DNA from: Lumnitzera littorea
Lineage: Eukaryota > Streptophyta > Magnoliopsida > Myrtales > Combretaceae
Length of the DNA stretch: 64,000 nucleotides
Assembly (NCBI GenBank): GCA_024138015.1
Contig: JAMXBB010000011.1
Span: 79,612,316-79,676,315, forward strand
Direction: 5' to 3'
Positions 1 through 12,650 of the stretch are shown here, in pieces. Under the pieces are notes generated by a model. It saw only the letters and a program-made list of their open reading frames with translations, did no database searches and was not told the DNA's origin. Made by a program: the position numbers and the translations under genes. Each line of letters opens with the position of its first letter. The first letter of the stretch is position 1.

Positions 1-1760
1 AAATTACAATTGTAACATTGAGTAGTTTATGTAAACAATAGGTGAGAGGGAAATTAAAATGTAGATAGCAAGGCCTTTTCAATAGATGTAACAAACAATA
101 TAAACAAGAAAAAAAAAAGGACAAGAGCATATGCATAAATAAAACCCATTTCAGGTTCCTCTTCTTCCTTCCTTCAACTTCTTGGAGCTTATCCTTACTT
201 GAAAAGGTTGTTTTCCTTCCATTCAACCTCAAAAAACACATAAAACTAAGAATTAGTAAGCCACAAATATAAATTTGAACATTATTGAATGTGAGAGAAA
301 TTAGATAGTTAAGGGATTGAGCATGTGAGAAAGAAAGAGAGAAAAGGTTTGTATAAATTGGTTTAGAAGCATATATTAGAGTTAAGGTTCATGTGAAGTT
401 CAAGTACGATAAGTTTTTCTAAGAGTAATATTCATAGTTAGTGGGCTTAGACATTCTAAGTAGGCTTACTAACAAATCTCATACATAACCGATATTAATG
501 ACTCGTTTGGAAGTGATAAAAAATAGTTGAATTGCATATTCTTATCAAAAAATCTTTTTAACATATTTAAAGTTTAAAAATACCATATTCATTTAAGGTG
601 AAATGGACAAAGTATTATAAGATTGCTTATCTTCATGTCTCTCTAATTCTTGATCGCTATACTCTCTCTATTCAAATTAGTTACTTCATTAGTCCAAAAA
701 TTTCAAGAATGAATTGATGATATAGGCAATACTATATAAAAATATATTATTATTTATTGGTAGTTATGAGGAGTTGAAAAATTTAATAATATATAGAAAA
801 TATTAAAGGGAAGGGTGATTTTTTAAGTTTAAGAAAGGTTATGCACAACCCCATGTGTATCTTGTGTATAGTTGTACTTATATAAAATGAAAGTCTCATT
901 ATGTGAATTTATAGGATGTGTAAGTGCTTGTTGTGTGTGTAAGTATTTGTGTGTGAAAGTGTGAGTGATTTGCAAGTAACTGTACGTATGTGTAAGTTTT
1001 GTGCAATATGCCATGTGAAATGATAGAGATTGATGTATAAGTGTATGTGTGTTGTTTTCTAATTTTATTTTTAATAAATTATTGGTGAAATTGAAGAATG
1101 TTAAGGATATATTGGCTATTCTTTCCAAACTTACTCAAGTAAAAATTGTAAATAAATATCATTCATGTTTTCAATTTCTTTCTAATAAAGTTGTAGGTTT
1201 ATCTAATTCATTTCTTTTGAGTTGCTTTATGTTGCGTCTTATACCCTACAATCTTTGTGAAGTTTAGATAATAAGGCCAATGCCATTAACGTAAACTATT
1301 TAGCTTGCGAAAATGATATAAATTTTCTAATAAGTTTGCTTATTCTAAACCTCATATTCTTCACTTTTTTCTACTTCTAGAACATCATCGTTGTTACAGT
1401 TTTCTAAACCATTAAGCACGGTATCTTTTTCAACTAACAACACTTCTTCTATTTCTTCTAGTCAATACTCTCAATCTTCTTCTTCTTCTTCTTTTCCTTC
1501 TAAATCATCTTTACCCATCAAATGCTTGACAATAATTGAGATGCATGAGACATGAGCAAGGGCTTTGCTATAGTTATGTTGAGAAATACCATAAAAATCA
1601 TAAATGTAAATTTAAGCCTCTTTTGTTATAAAAAAATGAAATTAAAGATATTTGAATATTGAAGAGGACGTTATTGTGATTAATATTGCTAATGGGCATG
1701 ATCATGTGATACACCCCAAATCTTGGATCGGATCCCAAACTACTACTTTGATTACGAAGC
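1..1760. other. Intergenic, AT-rich, no gene recognised
   Basis: No open frame here resembles a known protein and the stretch is strongly AT-biased. A short (TCT)n microsatellite lies at about 1,475-1,493. The segment near 1,705 reads TGTGATACACCCC, which resembles the terminus of a plant LTR, but I found no partner for it. Confidence 0.5.
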
Positions 1761-1840
1761 AATTATTGATGTTGGAAATTTATGGACTCTTAGGCTTTAT
1801 AATAAGTTTACAATTTTGATGTTTTTATTAGATTAAATAG

Positions 1841-4800
1841 AAAATAAATAGGATATGGATAATTATTAATTGATAGATTTAGTTAATAATTGAATTAGTT
1901 GATATTAAATTCCTATAAATGATACTACCTATGATTATAAGGAATGATAGAGATTAATTAGAAAAATTGATGTGATACATAAAAATCTAATTAATATGAT
2001 TGCTACAATAAATAAAACTGATGAATAAGATCAAAATAGGAAAGTGATTATCTCAAAGACACTTAGAGGACTGTTTAATGAACTAGATAAAGGCTAATGA
2101 TAATGTTCTTAAGGTTTATAAGACCTTTAATACTTCACTAAAACTAGAGCCACGCAAAATAGTATTTGCTTATGGGCTAGCTCATTTAAATTGTTTCTAA
2201 AAAGGGTTAAGGCTAAGTTTTTCAACCCGTTTAAGAAGCAACTTGATTTGGCTTGACTTGTTAAACCTAAGGGTTAAAGTGAGCTACCCCCTAATAGGCT
2301 AGGTTAGCAACTCTCTCTCTCTCAAAAAAAAAAAATAGTTAAAATTTAAAAGTTAAGCATTTTCAAATCACATAAACGGCTCCTAGTCCTAGGCGTTAAA
2401 GATTGACACAACGTTAATGAGTTGGGCATCACTTATTACTCTTCAAATAAGCAAGTTGGCAATATATTATCAAATAATAATATTATATTTTCTAACCTTA
2501 GTTACATTATACATAAAATAAACACAAGTATATAAACCATGAAGTTCTAAACTAAGCTCTCTCTATTCTCAATTCTTATAAGACACTAGAAAATCATAGT
2601 TTACGCGCTCCATAACAACATTGCTAGTTATAATCCGTTATCTCTTTTAATCTCTTATAGTTGACATGAACAACAACTATCTTCAACATCTATTCCCCCC
2701 TTTTTTTTTCTTTGTATTACCTATATAATATATACAAACATACATATATATATACATATATATATTTCATAGAATAAATAAGATGCAATGATTCATAAGA
2801 TATATCTTGTCATAATTTTTCTCAATCAAAACTCAAGTGCAATGGTAATGATTATGGTAACCTTAAATGTTCTTAACTAACAACATAATACCAAATTTAA
2901 GCATTTAAGCATCTTTAACATCAAATAGATACATAGTGGAAAGGCAAACCAAGTTATGTTATACATAACTAGTAGCATCAAACTACTTCAATTAAGTTTA
3001 AATGCGTTAACATGTTATCTCGTAAGCTAAAGTAAGCCAAGATGGGCTAACAAAATTCTAGCTTATTTATAAATGAGTCAGAATTGGTAAGCTCATTTGA
3101 CCCACCAGCTAAAGTAGGCTTAGTTAGGTTAGTTAATATAACCTGCTTGCATACCTCCAATTAGAACTACTGAGGGTCAAAACTTAATAAAAATATATTT
3201 TAAAACATATTTTAAGGAAATAAATAGAAAATAGAATCATCATCTTAAGTAAGACTAGTTTAATGTTAACATATACCAGCCCAATGGTAATCCTTAGAGC
3301 CTTGCTTACTTCTCATATGAAGGTTATTGATTGGATGCTATAATCTTGGTGATCGGATGGTAGTTGTAAAACTAGTTGTTTTTAGTTTGTTGGTTTGGAA
3401 TTCTTAAGCCACTTTGGCTTAATTAATCTTTGACGGGTTCTTAGACTGTTAACTTGATCCTTAAAACCTAAGGCAATCATTTCTCCCTATATTAGCAAAA
3501 CTTCTTCCTCAAATCTAAAGGCTTCCCATTTAACATTTATCATCATTTCCTAGTAAACAAACTCATCAAGGTTTGCTTTTGCTTCCCTTTTGCAATTTGT
3601 TCTAGTCTTGCTATAGTTGAACTCATTGGAAATTGCACAATCTTCAAATCATTCTTTCTAAATATGTAAGTACTCCAAAAACATCATGAACAACTCTTCT
3701 ATTAACTTATCAAAGCTTGCCCAATGAAATACTAGCAACGTTCATGAGTGTTACTATGTAACCTCATTTGCATAATGAATGACATCTCAACCCTCTTTTG
3801 ACTTACAAAACCCCTCCCTCCTTCAAGGATGTAAGCTATATGACTTTGGATATGGTTTAGTGTTTAATCAAAGGCCAAGAGAAATGTTAGTGGAGACTTG
3901 GTTAGTGTAATTGCCCCCCACCTATAATGAAAAAACTTTGTTGGCCTTTCACTAGTCGCTAAGCATGGAACATGTTTTCCTTCTACTCATTTGCTCTATA
4001 TCACTAATTGTCAATTCTAGTTAAGCCACTATAGCCATAGGGCCTCTTAATTCCCATTAAGACCTTCTTTATTGTAATCAAACTCTCTCATCTTAGTATC
4101 CATATCCTCAACTTCGTCTTTTTCACTCTCAACCTCAAAGTGTGGAACACCATTTTTAACAATGAAGACATGCTTGTTTGGGCATTCTAAAGTTAAATGC
4201 CTTGAACCTAAACACTTAAAATACTTAACATCATGTATTTTTCTCTTAGAATCCTTTGTTTAGTATCCTGTACATGTAGCGTTTCAAAAATCCTAGATTT
4301 GCTATTATTCCCCATATTTTCTAAAATCTTAACATCTTTTAGCTTTTGTTTAGTGATAGGATTTCCCTATTATGGTGTACCTTATGTTTTAATGTAGATC
4401 TTGAACCTCTAAATCCCTCCTTCTATCTTTACCTTTCCACATTAAGTGCCAATTTGATTACATCATTCAAAGTTTCATATGTTTACAACTTTACAATATT
4501 CGTTTGTGATGGACCTGATGATAGTTTGCTTAACTAGCTCATTCACCTCACACATGATAAGGAGGGTTTTATATTCATGCATGTAATCCCCAATATTCAA
4601 TCCTGTTTATCTTAATGAATGTAGTCTCGCAAACATATCTTATATACAATAATGGTACAAACTTCCTTCTTAGCAACCTCTTCATCATTAGTCATATACC
4701 GATGTATGCTTCACCCTCATCTCTTCTCTATTTTTATAAATTTTTCCATCAAAATATTGCATATCTTGTGAACTTTAAAGCAACTAATTTGACCTTAATA

Positions 4801-5615
4801 GGTTTATCTTACTCATAGCCCTTAAATAATTTTTATATCTCATGTTCCAAATCTTGATAACCATAAAGAGTACTATCCATTGAATTGGAGAATTTTCAAC
4901 ATCATTGTCTTAAGCCCTCTAATTTGTGGATTTCATTCATCAACACATTTTCTAATACGATCATTTTCTCCATCTCCAGTCAATTCATAAATCCTTATAT
5001 GATCAAGAAAACTTCTATTATGCCTTACACTCACGCCTTACCTATCATCCCTTTGCAACCCCTTTTGATATTCTCATTCATGGTATTCATCTACATATTC
5101 ATATTTTGCATTACAATCTCCAACATAGTAGTTTGGAGTATTAACTAAATCCTGTTGCATCTTCATAATTTTAGGCATCTATTGTTTTAGACCCATCTCA
5201 AGCACATTACACAACAAATCTTACTATCAGTAATTTCTTATTCACTAATGTTTTCTCCATCTTACATACCTTCTTGATTCACATTTAATTTAGTAAGTTT
5301 TAGCCAAATTCTTATATCTTAACTCTAATCCAAAAACACTAACAAATTAGCAACCAAGTATAATCATAATTCAATCTTAAGGTACAATCATTATAGTTTG
5401 CAATAATTAATTCTATCTTAAGCTTCAAATATTCAATTCAATTCAAAATTAACAAAGAAGTAAGAAACTTATCATAATTTTGTTACAACTTGGCACTGAT
5501 ATAAAAAATAAAAAGGATATGGAGAATTATTAATTGGTAGATTCAATTAAAACTAGTTGATATTGAATTCTTATAATTGATACTACCAAAGATTATAAGA
5601 AGCAATAGAAGTAAA
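1841..5615 (-). mobile_element. Degenerate Ty3/gypsy-type LTR remnant, antisense
   Basis: Two direct repeats of about 110 bp, at 1,841-1,955 and 5,503-5,615, share a run beginning AGGATATGGA followed by AATTATTAATTG. They flank about 3.5 kb. Next to the right-hand copy the minus strand reads ATATCAGTGCCAAGTTG (about 5,487-5,503), like the initiator-Met-tRNA primer site with its usual following bases. Minus-strand gag-like sequence follows, interrupted by stops. I recognise no protease, reverse transcriptase or integrase, so the element is internally deleted or non-autonomous. The repeats are short for gypsy LTRs and may be only the surviving ends. Gypsy-like origin is well supported; the exact borders are not. 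Confidence 0.6.
4080..5200 (-). pseudogene. Broken retrotransposon gag (gypsy type)
   Basis: On the minus strand the sequence translates, with several stops and frame changes, into a retrotransposon gag-like core (about 4,900 down to 4,300). It includes stretches such as NIGDYMHEYKTLLIMCEVNE, as in plant gypsy capsid domains. A degenerate zinc knuckle follows at about 4,173-4,220: residues KCLGSRHLTLEC keep C-X4-H-X4-C, but Tyr replaces the first Cys of C-X2-C. A charged acidic tail follows (about 4,090-4,170). No intact frame remains, so no product is expected. The small + strand open frames over this region are antisense shadows. Confidence 0.6.
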
Positions 5616-5619
5616 TTTT

Positions 5620-8201
5620 GATGTCTAAAATATACTTTTTCTAGTATACGCTTATATTGTATAATAATTCTTGAGTATACCCATAACATATCATCAAAAA
5701 ATATGACAAAAAGTATATTTGAAGAATTACTATATGTACGTATATCAATACTTAAAAAAAAAAAAAAGAGTAAGAAAGGTTAAATAAAATTTGACTTATG
5801 CAACAACTACTCCCCCTAAAATACTTATATCCTAATCCGTTAAACTTATGGCCAAAAGTACCATATCGACCTTAAATTTCTCCTAAATTGCCACATAATC
5901 ACTTATAATTTGTCCTCATTGTCATTTTAATCTCTCTCTTTCCTATTCATATTTTACTTCTCAAACTTCCTTTTTTCTACAAAAACCAAATTCAATTCCT
6001 TATTTTTCTCTTTAACTTCATATAACCCCTATAATAAAACTAAGAATTAGAGCTATCTCTGGAATCTACCTTATATCTAGTTATACCTTAATTTTAGCCA
6101 TCATAACTCCACCACCTTATTAGGAATTTCCTTGAAAGTTGCCACACAAAGTTAGAGTTTAAAATTTTCAAAATATTCTAAGTCTTAAACTTAACTTGAA
6201 CTTTTTGCTGAAGCTACTATATGTCTCTTCTTTGACCATTAAAGCATAAGTAGCCACTACTATAACATTTGCTATGGATCCCTATCGATAAGAGTTACCA
6301 TCACCACCATACTTCAACAAATTAGTAAGTAATCATAACCAAAAGTTAAGGTGAACTCATGTTTGAAGTAAAAAAATTATCAACATAGATAGTAAGTTGA
6401 ACTCTTGAATTTTCCCAAACAACCCGTTTTTAAATCAATTCTCATAATTTTAAAATAATTTAGCATGATTTGTAACCAATTTAAACAACTAAAGACACCT
6501 TAGAAAGCTAGGATCATGATAGAACTCAACAAATTAAAGAAAATATAGTATTGTCAGTTGAAGAAATATATGAAGCAAACAATGATATGAGTTTATTTCT
6601 CTTTATATTAAGATTGTTTGGTGACTTGGAATTTTCCCTTAGATTGTTACAATGATTACTGATGTTGCATAGGTGAGTTGGAAAAATAGAAAGCATTTTT
6701 GTTATCTTAGATTAAGTTATATGTGTGGATATACTAATTGGAAATTAATGTGGTTTGATGCATACTTTGGATACATGAATGTTAAATTATATACAAGGAT
6801 GTGTTAAGAACTTTGAAAAATCATAATATGATTAAGTGGAGTGAATGTGAAATAGGAATGAGGCATGCTCTATTCAAAATTGTGTTTATTGTGGTTGTTG
6901 AGTAAGTTGTGGTCTAGATGCTATATGCCATAGTAGTAGCATCTAAAAGGTAGTATCTATTGCTGTATTATAGTTGTCATCTAGATGTCGTAGTTAAGGC
7001 AATTGAAAGGTATCTCTTGGAGTTATCTTTTTATATAATATGAGGCATTTGGACGCATCTTTATTGGAATTAGACAATTCACCTTATTTGATGTCGCTCT
7101 CATAGGCATTTGAATGGGACATTTTATTGCACCAAAAAATTTTAATTTGAATCCCCAAATTCCCTATTGAAATTAGCATGATAAGTTGATGATAATGAAA
7201 AGTTTCATGATTGCATGAAACATGTTTTGTTATGCTATGATAATATTTGCTGATATGAGTATTGTTATCCTTTATGCACAGTATACTTGATATGATTGTA
7301 GGAAATTAGCTGAGCATCCCTAAACCAAATTAAATAATTATTTGTGATTTAAAGCTCGATACACATTACATAATTGCTTGCATTGCTAAAGGCTAGCATT
7401 TCTTTAAGGTGGTGGTAGGGGTCTAAGAGTGACATAACTTTACCATATATGAACTAATCGAGCTTGGGTTTGGTGCATATAGATAACATAATTGTAGACC
7501 TTACTATCATTTTAAGTAGATTCATTTGACTTTAATGGAAGTTAGAACATTTATGTAGACTGTTTATATGTGAATGGCTTGAGAATTGATGTGTGTACCA
7601 TGAATCCCAACCTAAGATCTAAAGGGTTCATATTTTAGACTTCAAAAGCTAATTGTTAGGAGACTGCTTGCGATATTTGTATTCATATAATTGCTCATGC
7701 ATAGCATATTCTAGATAACTTACTTCACTTGTATGTGCATATATTGTTTAAGAGTGCCCACCACTTCACTAATTATGGTTCTGTCAAGTTTACTTGTATT
7801 TTCAGTTCTAGATATTATATTATCATGATGAATCTAGCATTGCTCCTAAATATTTCCAATCTTACCTTTTAAGGTTTAGGTTTAGATGGTGAGAATGAGG
7901 ATAAAGAAGACTTTACCCTCTTATTATTGCTTTTATATATTATTATGGTATGTGTACTTAGACTTTAGATGATCCTACCTTATTAAGAGATTTATACTTT
8001 CTAATATTTGTTAAAGACATGCTATTTCTATGGTGGAGGAATTATGAAATGCTAGTATGTTATTAAACTTTGTTTACTTGTTGTTAGTGCTTTTATAGAC
8101 ACTTAGTTAGTAGTTGATGGGATTTCAAACATTACGGATTCTCTATCCTAAAGAGTATTCATGGTGAGTTGTCACAGCTACTATACCTATAGGGCATGAC
8201 A
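5620..8201 (+). mobile_element. Probable LTR-derived block ending in TAGGGCATGACA
   Basis: The right edge (8,190-8,201) reads TAGGGCATGACA, the reverse complement of the edge of the solo LTR at 15,441 (TGTCATGCCCTA). This suggests a member of the same broad family in the opposite orientation. A weakly similar stretch (TTTAGGATAGAG) lies just inside both edges. I could not find a convincing left terminus; 5,620 is simply where the previous repeat ends. No protein-coding sequence is seen. Confidence 0.35.
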
Positions 8202-8212
8202 TCGTTTTCTCA

Positions 8213-8499
8213 AGGATAATGCATATGAGAGTGTCTGAATTTTTTATTTTAGGTAGTTTAGTGTCTAAACATTTAAAATTTAAATTTCAATGCTCGAAAA
8301 TTGAAAATTTGTTCATTTAAATATTTGAACTTTTGATTTCAATCAGTTTAGTGTCCATCATGTGCATAATGTCTATTAAATGCAAATATTGAAATGAACA
8401 AATTTTAAATTTTTGAGTATTAAAATTCAAGTTTTGAATATTTGGATACTAAACTACTTAAAATCAAAAGTTCATGTACTCTCATATGTATTATCTCGA
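8213..8499. mobile_element. Short TIR element (MITE) with 8-bp target duplication
   Basis: The 287-bp segment has long terminal inverted repeats: the left end reads GATAATGCATATGAGAGT and the right end, reverse complemented, GATAATACATATGAGAGT. Similarity continues for about 120 bp on each side, including the TAGTTTAGTGTC and TTTGTTCATTT blocks. The sequence TTTTCTCA occurs at 8,205-8,212 and again at 8,500-8,507, an exact 8-bp duplication. The similarity extends to TCGTTTTCTCA versus TCGATTTTCTCA. No coding capacity. The 8-bp duplication favours hAT; a 9-11-bp reading would favour Mutator. Confidence 0.7.
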
Positions 8500-8507
8500 T
8501 TTTCTCA

Positions 8508-9008
8508 TTTTAAGAATTAGTTTTATTTAAGGAAAATTGAATGTTGAAAGTAATTTAAAAAGTTCAAATCAAGTTGTGTACAAATTCTTTCATTGCCATC
8601 TCAATTTTTCAGTTTACAGTACATAAATAATTTAATTTTCCAAAAAAAAAAAAAATTCAAGGGCATTAATAGTTTCAACTTTCAAATGAAATGTAGATCA
8701 ATTTATTGCAAGATGTAAATTTAAATGATAGCTTTTTATGACACAATTTCTAATATGATAATTTGTTCATGTAATTACCCTTAATCAAATATGACAAAAC
8801 ATAGGAAATATAAGAAAACATATCCCCATAGGCACTTTTAACTTGAAGGAAACTAAAGGCTTATAAGCAAGTATTAATTTGAATATTGATAAAACAAAAA
8901 CAAATAAAGGGTGTGACAGAGAAAGATTAGTGTATATTTGCCAATATTGATTCATTATCTAGTTGCAATTTAAAACTATGACTTTATATATTTTGGTTTC
9001 TTAGGACA

Positions 9009-9041
<33 letters not shown>

Positions 9042-11030
9042 TATTTTGTGTTATAATAAAGGGAGGATGATTCGAATTATCTTATAGGGCAATTAGTGTT
9101 TATGCCATTAGACTACAATAATCTTGTTATATATTTTAATTTCTTGTTTGAAATGCGTACTACGCTCATAAATGAATGGATTTGGAATCATCCATTTACT
9201 CCTCCTTTAATTTTCATTAATTTAAAAATCAATGGTTGAGATTATTTAGATTTTTAAAATATTATGTGATATTATTGTGACATCATCATATTCCTTATAA
9301 TTTTAGTTATAATCTAAGTTATTGATTACACATGTTAATATCTTAAAATGATAAATTGAGAAAAATTAAGGATAGTAAATAGAGAGAATCCGTTTTCTGA
9401 ATGAATACCTAATAATCTCTTGTTTGAAGTGCCTACTAAGCTCATAAATGAATGCGTAATAAATGAAAATAGAGAGAAAGCCAAAGTGTTAATGCTATTT
9501 CGTAAAAGGAATTTCCCAATTGTAGACGTATACCATTTCGTCTTGAATGCATGATGGGTCACTTCATTAAAGGAGGGAACTTGAGATAACTGATTGTTTA
9601 ACTAAATAGAGAGATCCAAAATATAGATTTAGTTTCTTTATCATTTGCTTACATCTAATTACCGTTTTTATTTCATTGACATTTATTTGGATGTAATAAA
9701 AAAGAAATAGAATAACTATTTTTGAAATACTTTTCATTACCTTATTTATATAGAAATCAGAGTTTTTTATTTCAAGTAACTTTTCTATTCCCTCTTTATG
9801 GAGAATAGTTATTCTCCCAAAGAATTTTATTCTTTATGGAGAAGGAATAAAAAAAAGACAAAATTAAGTAATAGACAATCATTCTCTCAATAAGAAAAGT
9901 TAAATTGTTATTTTTTTTTAAAAGATCAAATAGGTATATGTTGTTATTTTTAGTCATACTCTCATATTAATATTGCAATTAATGAATTAATGAGATGAAA
10001 TAAATGTTAAAATAGGTATTCTCTATAATAAAAAATTACACAAAATAAATACTAAAATATAAATTTCTAGTTTATTTATGATAAATATTCATTTACAAAG
10101 TATAATTTTTTTAATCTTTATCTATTCTATTCTAAAAGGTAAATCGATTGTTAGAGAGCCAGTCAAGATTTCAATCTAAGGAATAGCCTACAGTATTTTG
10201 ATCACTAGTTTTGTTTAAAAAATTTGTACAATTAGACAAAGACTTATCAATAATTTCTTTTATGACTGCATTTGGTTCATCTGTTTTATATTTTATTGAC
10301 GTTTTATTGTTGTTTACTTGAATTTTTGTGTTTAGTAAAAATAAGATACTAAAAAGATGGAAATATATTTTTTAAAAAATATCAATTAAAATAATCATTT
10401 CTAATGTATAAATTATATTTTTTCAAAATTTTTCTCTTAAAAGTATACGAATTTTTATTTTTTAATTTTAACACTCTAATTATCATTTTTTTTATAATTA
10501 TAAAATAGAAACAGATAAAATAATATTCTAAAAACTAAATTTTGAATAAATATATATCAGATACAGATTAAATATAAATAAAATACAAATGAAAAAAAAA
10601 AATCTAATCAGAGCTACTACTAAAAAAGATTTCTCTTACAAATGGAGGACCTATATCCATACCTATATCTATACATGCATTCTAAAACAGTAAAACATGA
10701 TGTGGATACAAACTAGACTTGTTCTAGTATAAATTAATAAGAATGAGGAATCCTAATAAACTATTTTCATATATCAATGCCGGCTGGTGAAAACTGGAGC
10801 ACTATTGCCATTCGGCTGAAAGGGTAAAATGTGGTTACTTTCATTCGCATAAATAGTGCCCATTTCGTGTGTATGCGGCTCAAATTTGTATGTTTCTTTA
10901 TTGTGAAGGCATGTATCTCCAATTTTCATATGCCCTAATTGTCTGTAATGTTAAATATGGTCCGACCAATTCAAAGGATAAATACTTTATTCTCTCTGCC
11001 TTCAACTAAAGACGCGCTCAAGCACCTGCC
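8508..11030. other. Intergenic region upstream of GLP gene 1
   Basis: No gene recognised. It contains an (AT)n microsatellite at 9,009-9,035 and a 38-bp imperfect direct repeat (about 9,139-9,177 and 9,415-9,453, core TCTTGTTTGAAGTGC). From about 9,600 to 10,620 it is very AT-rich and patchily self-complementary. The last few hundred bases should hold the regulatory region of the GLP gene, but I can only support the TATA box. Confidence 0.5.
9009..9035. repeat. (AT)n microsatellite
   Basis: A 27-base uninterrupted AT run, followed after one substitution by CATATATATT. Confidence 0.95.
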
Positions 11031-11037
11031 TGAAGCT

Positions 11038-11045
11038 TATATAGA
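11038..11045 (+). promoter_or_regulatory. TATA box of GLP gene 1
   Basis: TATATAGA sits 123 bp before the ATG at 11,161, in the context AGCTTATATAGAGT. The paralogous gene has AGCTTATATAAAGAGT at almost the same distance from its ATG. This shared context makes it the likely core promoter, with transcription expected to start roughly 25-35 bp downstream. Confidence 0.7.
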
Positions 11046-11160
11046 GTCAGTTTCATGGCCCTTTTAAGCATTTCACATCCAAATTGGTACATTAGATTAG
11101 CATTCAATTCAGGAGTTGGTTTAGCTACGTGACAGCTAGGAGTAAGGCATAAATACCAAA

Positions 11161-12266
11161 ATGGCGAGGGAAAATCTTACATTGAGCATACTAGCTATAA
11201 TCAGCACAACTGCATTTGCTTTTGAGCCGAGCCCCTTGCAGGATTTTTGTGTAGCTGATCTTTCTAGCTCAAGTAAGGACACGAACTCCGGATATATTTA
11301 GTTGGTTCAGTGAATAGATGCTCTTAGACACTAGTCAACAAATCTTATCAAAATGCAAACAAATTTTCTTTTTTTCCAAAATCGATTACACTTCACATAA
11401 AGAATATGGAAAATGAATCTTTTTTTTTTCCCATTATCTCTTGGCTTTTTACGAGAGCTTATAGAGCACCTATTAATAATTTATCATTTTCTTATTAAGT
11501 TATATGGAGTTTTTCCACCCCCCACCCTCTTTTTTCCACATAAACTGTTTATGTTTATGCAATGCAATTATTTGGAATGAGAAAAATATGAAATGTAAAA
11601 AGAAGCTCAATATATATTTGGTGATAAAGAGTAATAACATATTACATATTTGCTTTTGGCTAGGATTACACTAACTATGAATATCATATTTGTTTTGGTA
11701 CAGCATTGGTAAATGGGTTTACTTGCTTGGAACCCAAGCTTGTACGAGCTAGCCATTTCTCTTTGAGTGGACTTCATTTGCCAGCGAGAATTCCCATTGA
11801 CGGCTTGGCTGTTACTCCAGTAACAGTGGCTCAACTTCCAGGCCTCAACACTCTCGGCATCTCCATGGCTCGCGTTGATTATGCCAATGGAGATGTCGTT
11901 CCTCCACACGCCCATCCCCGGGCCTCAGAGATTTTGACAGTCCTGGAAGGTAGCCTCCTAGTCGGTTTTGTCACGTCAAACCCAGAAAATAGGCTAATTA
12001 GCAAGGTGCTGCAAAAAGGTGATGTATTCGTGTTTCCTAGGGGACTTGTTCATTTCCAGCAAAATGTTGGAAATGGTAATGCTGTTTCAATCGCTTTCTT
12101 AAGCAGCCAAAATCCTGGACTTATTCCTATTGTGGAGACGGTCTTTGGATCGAATCCGAGAATTGCCAATGACATTCTCAGCAAGGCATTTCTGGTGGAT
12201 ATATCAGCAGTTAATGAGATTCAAGCTAAATTTGAAGAGGTGCCTCGAGATGGAAGAACCACTTAG
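11161..12266 (+). CDS. Germin-like protein, secreted cupin (gene 1), two exons
   Basis: Exon 1 is 11,161-11,272 and exon 2 is 11,704-12,266. The 431-bp intron (GTAAGG...TACAG, phase 1) gives a 224-residue protein. Residues 1-20 form a signal peptide ending in an Ala-rich site before FEPSPLQDFC. C30 and C45 match the conserved germin N-terminal disulfide. The cupin has germin box 1 (VVPPHAHPRASE) and box 2 (GDVFVFPRGLVHF); the metal ligands are H106, H108, E113 and H154. GLPs of this length are apoplastic manganese cupins, typically hexameric, often with superoxide dismutase rather than oxalate oxidase activity; which applies here is not visible. It aligns without gaps to the GLP at 28,201 but ends with 10 extra residues (EEVPRDGRTT). 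The start was chosen for the signal peptide; a TTG at 11,706 is internal to exon 2. No frameshift is seen. Confidence 0.93.
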
Positions 12267-12299
12267 AATTTAAAATGGGAGTTTAACATTTTGTCGCTG

Positions 12300-12650
12300 G
12301 GAGATCGCACTTGACTACTTCCCAAAATATAATATGATAATAATAGGTATGGGTTTAAGTGAAACTTAGTTGGATATGTAATGGTTGTTGGAAATTTTAG
12401 TAAATATTCTTAATGTGATGTAGGCTTGATTCGTTATGCTAAAGTCTTACTTGCAACAATCTAATCAGAAATGAATATCCTAATTACTCATTAGGAGTAC
12501 TTCAATCCACATATAAACGAGGGACGATTGCTGTCCTCAAATTCGCTGATCAATATAGTCCCAAAGCATGTCTCCATCAATGACATTTAAACATTAGATG
12601 GTGAAACAAGCTTATATATGTGTTTGGACAATCCAAGTGGAGGTAAACTG
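12300..12650. other. 3' flank of GLP gene 1
   Basis: This is probably the 3' untranslated region and spacer. AATAATA-type runs near 12,330-12,345 could serve as a poly(A) signal, but none is decisive. Confidence 0.4.

Noticed and set aside
829..1267. Two short frames on opposite strands near 1 kb
   Set aside because: Low-complexity (TGTG-rich) translations with no domain.
11607..11915. Minus-strand 102-codon frame over GLP gene 1
   Set aside because: Antisense shadow of exon 2, with no recognisable domain.
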